From positions 1 to 64,000 of the forward strand of contig JAFWKK010000076.1 in NCBI GenBank assembly GCA_017514235.1: a stretch of 64,000 nt of DNA, read 5' to 3'. The DNA comes from Kiritimatiellia bacterium. GTDB taxonomy: Bacteria > Verrucomicrobiota > Kiritimatiellia > RFP12 > UBA1067. This document shows positions 57,523 through 64,000 of the stretch, piece after piece (position 1 is the first letter of the stretch; the number at the start of each line of letters is the position of its first letter). The position numbers and the translations under genes were made by a program. Below the pieces are notes generated by a model. The model ran no database searches. It had not been told where the DNA came from and saw only the letters and a program-made list of their open reading frames with translations.

Positions 57523-59454
57523 ATGAGTATAGAAGCGAAGAACGTCGCACAGAAGATACTGGCCGCCCATCTCGTCGAGGGCGACCCCGCGAAGGACGCG
57601 GAGATCGGCATCAGGATAGACCAGACGCTGACGCAGGACGCCACGGGCACGATGGCTTACCTGCAGTTCGAGTCCATGGGCGTCGCCAGGGTGAAGACGG
57701 AGGTGTCCGTCTCGTACGTTGACCACAACACCGTGCAGATCGGCTTTGAGAACGCCGACGATCACGACTTCCTCCAGTCCGTCGCGAAGAAGTACGGCGT
57801 CGTCTATTCCAAGTGCGGCAACGGCATATGCCACCAGCTGCACCTTGAGCGCTTCGGGAGACCTGGCACGACGCTGCTTGGCTCCGACTCGCACACGCCC
57901 ACCGGCGGCGGCATAGGCCAGATCGCGATCGGCGCGGGCGGCATCGACATAGCCGTGGCGATGGCCGGCGGAGCCTTTCACATCCCGACGCCGAAGGTGC
58001 GCGCGATAGTCCTCAAGGGCAGGCTGCGCAGGGGCGTCAGCGCGAAGGACGTGATCCTGAAGGTGCTGGAGAAGTTCGGCACGAAGGGGAACGTGGGCTG
58101 GATATTCGAGTACGCGGGGCCTGGCGTTAAGACGCTGGACGTGCCTTCGCGTGCGACCATCGCCAACATGGGCGCGGAGCTTGGCGTAACGACGAGCGTG
58201 TTTCCGTCCGACGCGGTGACGCGCCAGTTTCTCGTGGCGCAGGGCAGGGCGAAGGACTTCACGGAGATACTGCCAGACCGCGGCGCGAAGTACGACGACG
58301 TCTTCGAGATCGACCTCGCAAAGGTAGAGCCGATGATGGCCGCGCCGCACAGTCCCGGGAACGTGGTGACGGTCAGGTCGATGAAGGGCGCGAAGGTCAA
58401 CCAGATACTGATTGGCTCCTGCACGAACTCGTCGTACCGCGACATACGCACGGTGGCGCTGTACCTGAAGGGAAAGCACGTTGCTGACGACGTGGAGGTC
58501 GGCATCGCGTGCGGTTCTCGCCAGGTCGTCAACATGCTGGCGAAGGACGGTTCTCTCGCGATACTCCATGCGGCAGGGTGCCGCATGCTGGAGAACGCCT
58601 GCGGATTCTGCATCGGCGCGCACATGTCGCCGCGCACGGGGGCGGTTTCGCTGCGCACGAACAACCGCAACTTCGAGGGGCGCAGCGGCACGAAGTCGGC
58701 GCAGGTCTATCTCGTCTCGCCGGAGACGGCCGCCGCGTCCGCGCTGACCGGCAAGGTCGAGCTGCCCACCAAGAGACCGGTCGCGGCGGTGCCGGCGCCG
58801 AGGCGCTTTCCAGTGGACGACTCGATGTTCCTTTACCGCGCCACGGCGGGGAAGGGCGTCAAAGGTGCGGAAATCGTCCGCGGGCCGAACATCGCGCCCG
58901 TGCCGAAGGGCGTGCCGCTTGCGGCGGACCTGAAGGCCGTGTGCGCCATCAAGGTCGGCGACAAGATCACGACGGACCATATCATGCCTGCGGGCGCACG
59001 GCTGAAGTTCCGCTCGAACGTGCCGCAGTACGCGAAGTTCGTGTTCGAGCCGTGCGACGCGGCGTTCCACGACAACTGCCTTGCGAACAAGGCGAAGGGA
59101 CTCGCGAACGTGATCGTGGCAGGCGAGAGCTACGGGCAGGGCTCGAGCCGCGAACATGCGGCGCTGTGCCCGATGTACCTTGGCGTCAAGGCCGTGATTG
59201 CAAAGTCCATAGAGCGCATTCACCGCGCGAACCTCATCAATTTCGGAATCGTGCCGTTTACGTTCGAGAACCCGGAGGACTACGACAAGATTGCCAAGGG
59301 CGACGCCCTTGAGCTGAAGGGCGTGCGCGCGGCGGTCGAGGGCGACGGTCGGCTGACGGTCAGGACGGCGAAGGGCGACGTCGCGCTCAAGACGGCGCTT
59401 TCTGACCGCGAGCGTCGCCTCGTGCTCTGCGGAGGACTGCTAGCCAGCCTCTAG
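57523..59454 (+). CDS. acn: aconitate hydratase, short (about 640-residue) type
   Basis: 643 residues. GSDSHTPTGGGIGQIAIG, the cluster ligands in IGSCTNSS and ENACGFCIGAHMSP, DKITTDHIMPAG and the swivel-domain GESYGQGSSREHAALCPMYLG are aconitase motifs. The length and domain order match the short LeuC/LeuD-fusion-like aconitases of anaerobes, not the 890-residue AcnA. Isomerises citrate and isocitrate. Monocistronic or leading into glgA, 28 nt on. Confidence 0.9.
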   Translation: MSIEAKNVAQKILAAHLVEGDPAKDAEIGIRIDQTLTQDATGTMAYLQFESMGVARVKTEVSVSYVDHNTVQIGFENADDHDFLQSVAKKYGVVYSKCGNGICHQLHLERFGRPGTTLLGSDSHTPTGGGIGQIAIGAGGIDIAVAMAGGAFHIPTPKVRAIVLKGRLRRGVSAKDVILKVLEKFGTKGNVGWIFEYAGPGVKTLDVPSRATIANMGAELGVTTSVFPSDAVTRQFLVAQGRAKDFTEILPDRGAKYDDVFEIDLAKVEPMMAAPHSPGNVVTVRSMKGAKVNQILIGSCTNSSYRDIRTVALYLKGKHVADDVEVGIACGSRQVVNMLAKDGSLAILHAAGCRMLENACGFCIGAHMSPRTGAVSLRTNNRNFEGRSGTKSAQVYLVSPETAAASALTGKVELPTKRPVAAVPAPRRFPVDDSMFLYRATAGKGVKGAEIVRGPNIAPVPKGVPLAADLKAVCAIKVGDKITTDHIMPAGARLKFRSNVPQYAKFVFEPCDAAFHDNCLANKAKGLANVIVAGESYGQGSSREHAALCPMYLGVKAVIAKSIERIHRANLINFGIVPFTFENPEDYDKIAKGDALELKGVRAAVEGDGRLTVRTAKGDVALKTALSDRERRLVLCGGLLASL

Positions 59455-59482
59455 GCGGAGAATTGCGGAAAGGCTCGGACAC

Positions 59483-60994
59483 ATGGCGAAGACTAAAGCT
59501 AAGAACCCGCGAATACTTATCGTCACCCCGGAGATCACGTATCTGCCGGAGGGCATGGGCAACCTGGCCGGGCGCATGTCGGCCAAGGCCGGCGGCATGG
59601 CGGACGTCTCGGCGTCGCTCGTGCAGGCCCTGCACGAGCTGGGCGCCGACGTCCACGTGGCCCTGCCGCACTACCGCCGCATGTTCCACGTGGAGACCGC
59701 GCAGCTCGTGGCGGCGGAGCTGCGCAAGTACAAGAGCCACCTGCCGGACGAGCGGATACACCTTGCCGAAGACCGCTGCTTCTACTACCGCGACACGGTG
59801 TATTCGCGCGGGGACGGCAACATAAAGCTGGCGCTGGCGTTCCAGCGCGAGGTGATCAACAACATCATTCCGCACGTGCAGCCAGACCTCATCCACTGCA
59901 ACGACTGGATGACGGGGCTCGTGCCGGCCGCGGCCCGCCGAGAGGGCATCCCGTGCCTCTTCACCGTACACAACATTCACACGCAGAAGCTCACGCTTTC
60001 CGCCATCGAGGACGCGGGGATCGACGCGGCGGAGTTCTGGCAGAACCTCTACTACGGCTACCCTCCGTACAACTACGAGGAGAGCCGCAACCGCAACCCC
60101 GTGGACCTGCAGGCGTCCGGCGTGTTCGGGGCGCACTTCATCAACACCGTCAGCCCCACGTTCCTGCGCGAGATCGTCAACGGCTGGCACTCCTTCATAC
60201 CAGACTCCATAAGGAGCGAGATACGCAACAAGTTCAACGCGGGCTGCGCGGCCGGCATACTCAATGCGCCGGATTCCGCAGACAACCCCGTGACGGACGA
60301 GAAGATACCGTTCCGGTACGGTCCGGCGGACCACCGCGAGGGGAAGCGCCGCAACAAGCTTGCGCTTCAGCACGCGCTAGGGCTCGAGGAGAACCCCGAC
60401 GCGCCCTTGTTCTTCTGGCCGAGCAGGCTCGACCCGGTGCAGAAGGGCCCGCAGCTCCTTACCGACATAACGTACCGCTTCCTCGAGAAGTACGCCGCCG
60501 ACGGCGCACAGATCGCGATCGTCGCCAATGGCCCGTTCCAGCAGCCGTTCCGCGACATTCAGGCGTTCCACGGCCTTTACGGACGGCTGGCGGTGCATGA
60601 CTTCGACGGGCGCCTTTCGCAGCTCGGGTTCGCGGCAAGCGACTTCACGCTTATGCCGTCCCTCTTCGAGCCGTGCGGCCTGCCGCAGATGCAGGCTCCG
60701 ATCTACGGTTCGCTCGCGGTCGCGCACAACACTGGCGGGCTCCACGATACGGTGGAGCAGCTTGACTGCGGCGCCTCGCGCGGCAATGGCTTTGTCTTCG
60801 ACACCTACGATTCCCCTGGACTCTTCTGGGCGATGGACCAGGCGATGGCCTTCTACCGTCTGGACGCTGGCGTCCGGGAGCGTGAGATTTCGCGCATCAT
60901 GTGCGAGTCGCTGCGCCGCTTCAACCACGGCGAGTGCGCCAAGGAATACATCAATCTCTACGAACGGATGCTCGACCGTCCGCTCGTGCGGTGA
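59483..60994 (+). CDS. glgA: glycogen (starch) synthase
   Basis: 503 residues. KAGGMADVSASLVQALHELG near residue 36 is the ADP-glucose-binding loop of GlgA (KTGGL in many). HCNDWMTGLVPA, FWPSRLDPVQKGPQLL, FTLMPSLFEPCGLPQMQAPIYGSLAVAHNTGGLHDTV are GT5 motifs, with the retaining-enzyme EPCGL. N-terminal extension YLPEGMGNLAGRMSA before the loop is slightly longer than usual. Suggests glycogen storage. Confidence 0.92.
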   Translation: MAKTKAKNPRILIVTPEITYLPEGMGNLAGRMSAKAGGMADVSASLVQALHELGADVHVALPHYRRMFHVETAQLVAAELRKYKSHLPDERIHLAEDRCFYYRDTVYSRGDGNIKLALAFQREVINNIIPHVQPDLIHCNDWMTGLVPAAARREGIPCLFTVHNIHTQKLTLSAIEDAGIDAAEFWQNLYYGYPPYNYEESRNRNPVDLQASGVFGAHFINTVSPTFLREIVNGWHSFIPDSIRSEIRNKFNAGCAAGILNAPDSADNPVTDEKIPFRYGPADHREGKRRNKLALQHALGLEENPDAPLFFWPSRLDPVQKGPQLLTDITYRFLEKYAADGAQIAIVANGPFQQPFRDIQAFHGLYGRLAVHDFDGRLSQLGFAASDFTLMPSLFEPCGLPQMQAPIYGSLAVAHNTGGLHDTVEQLDCGASRGNGFVFDTYDSPGLFWAMDQAMAFYRLDAGVREREISRIMCESLRRFNHGECAKEYINLYERMLDRPLVR

Positions 60995-61031
60995 GCGTGA
61001 AGGGTCGGCGGTTGAAACCGGAGGTAAGGGA

Positions 61032-61328
61032 ATGACGGCAGAGGAACAGGCGAATGACATGGCGGCGAAGCTGACCGACGCCAAGGCGATCGACGTGAAG
61101 GTATACGACGTGCGCGGGATATCCGGCTTCACCGACTTCTTCGTGGTGGCGACGGGCGCGGCCGCGCCGCACCTGAAAGCGCTCGTCCGCACGCTGCCCA
61201 AGGCGTATCGCGTCTCAGGCGATCCGGATTCCGGCTGGATAGTGGCCGACTACATCAACGTCGTCGTTCATGTCTTCTCGGCCGAGGCCAGGGCATACTA
61301 CGCCCTTGAGAAGCTCTGGACCAAGTGA
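61032..61328 (+). CDS. rsfS: ribosomal silencing factor RsfS
   Basis: 98 residues. VYDVRGISGFTDFFVVATGAAAPHLKAL, DSGWIVADYINVVVHVF and ARAYYALEKLW match RsfS/Iojap, which binds uL14 and blocks subunit joining. GGAGGTAAGGG lies before the ATG. The stop overlaps the trmB GTG start (GTGA). Confidence 0.9.
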   Translation: MTAEEQANDMAAKLTDAKAIDVKVYDVRGISGFTDFFVVATGAAAPHLKALVRTLPKAYRVSGDPDSGWIVADYINVVVHVFSAEARAYYALEKLWTK

Positions 61329-62008
61329 ACGCCGGGGATTCCATACTCAGGCTGGCCGATGTCACGCGTCCGATCGATTTCGACCTCTCCCGTCCGCTTG
61401 AGGTCGAGGTGGGTTGCGGCAAGGGACGCTTCCTGACGGCGCGGGCGAAGGCCAATCCCGACTGCGACTTCCTTGGCATCGAGCGCATGCTGGAGCGCGT
61501 GCGGCTCTTCGACGGGAAGTGCAGGCGCGAGGGAATCGCAAACGCGAAGGTTCTGCGCCTGGAGGCGCTCTACACTTTCCACTACCTTCTGCCGGCGCAC
61601 CACGCGCGGCGCGTCTACGTGTTCTTTCCAGACCCGTGGCCCAAGCGGAAGCACCAGTCGCACCGGTTGTTCGGCCCGCTCTTCCTCAACGCGCTCTGGA
61701 AGCGGCTTGAGGTCGGCGGCAAGGTCGAGTTCGCCACGGACCACCGCGAATACTTCGAGGCGGTCCGAGAGTGCTTCGCCGCCGACGCGCGTTTCGAGGA
61801 GGTCGGGCCGATGCCGCGTCCGCCCGAGGTGTGGACAGAGTTCGAGACGATGTTCCGCGAGCAGGGGCTGCCGATCCACTCGGCGGCGTGGAAGTCTCTG
61901 CCGGCGGACGATTCGCCGCTTGCGCCGCTTGTGATACCGGAGTCGGCCGAGCCCCGCGAGGGCGTCGTGCGTCGCAGCGGGGTGCATTCCAAGCCGGAGG
62001 TGCAATGA
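61325..62008 (+). CDS. trmB: tRNA (guanine-N7-)-methyltransferase
   Basis: 227 residues from a GTG that overlaps the rsfS stop. EVEVGCGKGRFL is the S-adenosylmethionine site, and YVFFPDPWPKRKHQSHRL with FATDHREYFEAV are TrmB signatures. Modifies G46 of tRNA. The stop overlaps the obg start (ATGA). Confidence 0.93.
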   Translation: MNAGDSILRLADVTRPIDFDLSRPLEVEVGCGKGRFLTARAKANPDCDFLGIERMLERVRLFDGKCRREGIANAKVLRLEALYTFHYLLPAHHARRVYVFFPDPWPKRKHQSHRLFGPLFLNALWKRLEVGGKVEFATDHREYFEAVRECFAADARFEEVGPMPRPPEVWTEFETMFREQGLPIHSAAWKSLPADDSPLAPLVIPESAEPREGVVRRSGVHSKPEVQ

Positions 62009-63162
62009 AAGCAAAGATGTTCGTCGATCAGGTCCAGGTTCTCGTCCGCTCCGGAAAGGGCGGCGACGGGGCGACTTCGTTCAGGCGCGAGGCGCTGGTG
62101 GAGTTCGGCGGGCCTGACGGCGGCGACGGCGGACGCGGCGGAGACGTCGTCTTCAAGGCGTCGGAGCACGTCAACTCCCTGCTGTCGCTCTACTACGACC
62201 CGAAGTGCTTCGCGCAGGACGGCGGCGGCGGGCAGTCACAGCGCATGTTCGGCAAGCGCGGCAAGGACTGCGTCGTGCCGGTGCCGCTGGGCACCGAAGT
62301 CTACGAGGTTGACACGGGACTGCTCGTCGCCGACCTCGTTGAGCCGGGGCAGTCCGCGATAGTCGCAAAGGGCGGCGCAGGCGGCTACGGCAACGTGCAC
62401 TTCAAGAGCTCTGTCAACCAGGCTCCGACAGAGCACACGCCAGGCGGCGAGGCCGAGGAACGCCGCCTGCGCCTTGAGCTGAAGACGATCGCCGACGTCG
62501 GGCTGCTCGGCTTTCCGAACGCAGGCAAGAGCTCTCTGCTCGCCGTGCTGTCGTCGGCGCGTCCGAAGATAGCCAGCTATCCGTTCACTACCATAAACCC
62601 GGTCGTCGGCACGGTCGTCTACGACGACTACGCCAAGATCCGTGTGGCAGACGTTCCCGGCATCATCGAGGGGGCTGCGTCGGGCGTCGGGCTGGGGCTC
62701 GCCTTCCTGCGCCACCTGGAGCGGGCGCGCGCCCTGGTCTATGTGATTGACATGGCGGGCACGGACAACCGCGAGCCGTGGAGCGACTACGCCGTCCTGA
62801 AGAAGGAGATCGGCGACTATTCCGCAGACTTGGCGGAACGGCCTTCGCTGGTCGTCGCCAACAAGATGGACACCGAGGAGGGGAAGGCCAACCTGCCGCG
62901 TTTCATGGCCGAGACAGGTACGGAACCGATTCAGATATCGTGCGAGACGCGCGACGGCATAGGTGCGTTGCGCGATGCGTTGCGGCAGATGGTCAATCCA
63001 AAGACCCGCTTCCACCACACTCACGCGGAAGCCCCGGACCTCAAGGACATGCCAGACACGACTGGCGACGAGATTCCGGCCGAGGCGCTGAAGTTCGCGA
63101 CGTTCCTGAAGCTGGAGAAGCCCAAGGCCAAGTCGCACCCGGCGCGCGGCAACATCCACTAG
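62005..63162 (+). CDS. obg: GTPase Obg
   Basis: 385 residues. The glycine-rich N-terminal Obg domain (GGPDGGDGGRGGDVV) precedes the G domain: G1 GFPNAGKSS, YPFTTINPVVG, DVPGIIEGA, NKMD and SCETRDG. A short charged C-terminus replaces a TGS or OCT domain. Essential ribosome-assembly GTPase. Last of the rsfS-trmB-obg run, convergent with the DRTGG gene. Confidence 0.95.
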   Translation: MKAKMFVDQVQVLVRSGKGGDGATSFRREALVEFGGPDGGDGGRGGDVVFKASEHVNSLLSLYYDPKCFAQDGGGGQSQRMFGKRGKDCVVPVPLGTEVYEVDTGLLVADLVEPGQSAIVAKGGAGGYGNVHFKSSVNQAPTEHTPGGEAEERRLRLELKTIADVGLLGFPNAGKSSLLAVLSSARPKIASYPFTTINPVVGTVVYDDYAKIRVADVPGIIEGAASGVGLGLAFLRHLERARALVYVIDMAGTDNREPWSDYAVLKKEIGDYSADLAERPSLVVANKMDTEEGKANLPRFMAETGTEPIQISCETRDGIGALRDALRQMVNPKTRFHHTHAEAPDLKDMPDTTGDEIPAEALKFATFLKLEKPKAKSHPARGNIH

Positions 63163-63177
63163 GGTGACGCCGCCCGG

Positions 63178-63537
63178 TCACTTGCGTGATGGGGGCAGCG
63201 AGGAGAGGGCTACGGACGCCTCGAACTGCGAGAGGGGCGTCGTTACGATTGCGACTTCCTCGCGTTCCGCCGCAGCCTTCATGTCGTCCGGCACCGGCCG
63301 GTCGTGGCAGATGACGATCGCCTCTATGCCGTCGAGCGTGCAGACGGCGATGGTGTTCAGGTGGTTCTGTATCGTCACCAGCACCGATTCCTCGCCGCAG
63401 TGCCCCATGACGTCTGACAGAAGGTCGCTGGCGTAGGCGGACCGGATGGCTGCGCCCGGCTTGTCAACGACGACGGTTCCGCCGACTTTCTCGGCAAGTT
63501 CGGTTATGCTCATTGCTTTTGCGTCCTGTGGGTTCAT
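63178..63537 (-). CDS. DRTGG domain protein
   Basis: 119 residues. IRSAYASDLLSDVMGHCGEESVLVTIQNHLNTIAVCTLDGIEAIVICHDRPVPDDM fits the DRTGG domain, here standing alone. Together with the PHP-domain gene 5 nt upstream it matches the small accessory set often found with NADH-linked iron hydrogenases in anaerobes. That link is from memory and needs the adjacent sequence. Confidence 0.8.
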   Translation of the reverse strand: MNPQDAKAMSITELAEKVGGTVVVDKPGAAIRSAYASDLLSDVMGHCGEESVLVTIQNHLNTIAVCTLDGIEAIVICHDRPVPDDMKAAAEREEVAIVTTPLSQFEASVALSSLPPSRK

Positions 63538-63542
63538 GAAGT

Positions 63543-64000
63543 CTAGAAGCTGGTGAGGCGCGGCGAGAGGCGTGTCGCGCGGGAGGCGAAGGCCTGCTTC
63601 AAGGCGGAGACGGAGAAATCTGAGATGTCGGCCTCGGTCCAGACGCGTGCGACGTCTTCAGGGTTGTGAGCGTCGGACGAGCGCACTGCGGCGAGCCCTC
63701 CGGACCTTGGCAGCCACGCCGTCTCGTCCGCCGTGCGTGAAAGCTCGACTGCGTCGAAGCATCCTTCTGGCACCGCGCCGAGGCCGGAGACGACGGAGTA
63801 GTTGGGCCGGTCGATGTGGGCTGCGATGTAGAGCCCGCCGAGCTCCCGCGTCTTCTCGGAAGTCTCCGGAATGTTGCGCCTGCATCCCATCGCCAGGATC
63901 CGCCATTCCATCTCGACGATGTCGTTGTCGGCCGTAACGACCGGCTGGTCGCCGAAGGTGTCAGGGTCGTTGACGCGCTTCGGCAGGGCGGCGTACACCC
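63543..64000 (-). CDS. PHP-domain phosphoesterase-like protein (5' partial)
   Basis: The frame is open to the window edge, so the N-terminus lies beyond 64000. The visible 150 residues contain LGGLYIAAHIDRPNYSVVSGLGAVP and AVRSSDAHNPEDVARVWTEA, where the His and SSDAH metal ligands are typical of PHP phosphoesterases. It is followed after 5 nt by the DRTGG gene in the same direction. Confidence 0.75.
   Translation of the reverse strand, partial: VYAALPKRVNDPDTFGDQPVVTADNDIVEMEWRILAMGCRRNIPETSEKTRELGGLYIAAHIDRPNYSVVSGLGAVPEGCFDAVELSRTADETAWLPRSGGLAAVRSSDAHNPEDVARVWTEADISDFSVSALKQAFASRATRLSPRLTSF

Overview
The window is one contiguous bacterial stretch, GC-rich and densely coded, with AT-richer islands at about 1-1000, 3700-5400, 28500-29150 and 48700-50900. 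Taxonomy is an inference from gene content, not from a marker comparison. InlB/Listeria-Bacteroides repeats combined with BspA-type leucine-rich repeats, Rhs proteins with short C-terminal tips, a secreted GH2 glycosidase, a FucP-type sugar transporter, many small lipoproteins, and a glycine-rich secreted protein with a recurrent C-terminal module all suggest a Verrucomicrobiota/Kiritimatiellota-like (PVC) bacterium, probably gut- or rumen-associated. No tRNA, rRNA or CRISPR array was recognised.

Layout. 1-5450 is a conflict island. It holds the end of one Rhs protein with a candidate papain-like toxin tip and a membrane immunity partner, an EcoRI-family DNA methyltransferase overlapping a DUF262-HNH nuclease, a second 5'-truncated Rhs protein with its own tip and immunity partner, and a remnant of another EcoRI-family methyltransferase abutting nadB. 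5446-23376 is mostly housekeeping: nadB, an ABC ATPase, a divergent secreted mutarotase plus MFS sugar transporter, a DUF4011/DUF3320 helicase-nuclease, a UDG-like gene with pyrK and pyrD, a lipoprotein, trmJ, yejB-yejE, gltS and mutS. 23479-29141 holds an acyltransferase, then a 61-residue sigma-region-4-like protein, an acidic 111-residue protein, a tandem AAA+ ATPase ending in Ile-Gly-Phe-Ala-Ala, clpP, and an unrecognised AT-rich gene.

29142-35351 carries two large secreted proteins. One has a C-type-lectin-like C-terminus resembling a diversity-generating-retroelement variable region. The other is a 1495-residue InlB/BspA repeat protein. They are separated by 21-bp palindromes. 35433-39523 is a ribosomal operon, rpmJ-rpsM-rpsK-rpsD-rpoA-rplQ-rpsU-rpmH-rnpA-yidD, in which the alpha operon is joined to genes normally next to oriC. 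It converges on a minus-strand unit: two paralogous lipoproteins, hisC and a DUF362/ferredoxin protein. 42620-47947 contains an ABC-2 exporter set with a His-rich anchored protein, an M16 peptidase and pyrC. 47948-48727 is intergenic and holds a candidate terminated non-coding RNA of about 240 nt. 48728-53534 has a DUF2971 protein, a 1083-residue glycine-rich secreted protein and a Phd/RelE toxin-antitoxin pair. 53664-64000 has a purine nucleoside phosphorylase, GH2, aconitase, glycogen synthase, rsfS, trmB, obg, a DRTGG protein and part of a PHP-domain gene.

A pattern cuts across all regions. Most promoters visible by eye are extended -10 elements (TG-N-TATAAT or TATACT). In at least eight cases the -10 ends only 6-10 nt before an ATG, which predicts leaderless or nearly leaderless mRNAs. 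Inside operons, genes are tightly coupled by ATGA, GTGA or TAATG overlaps.
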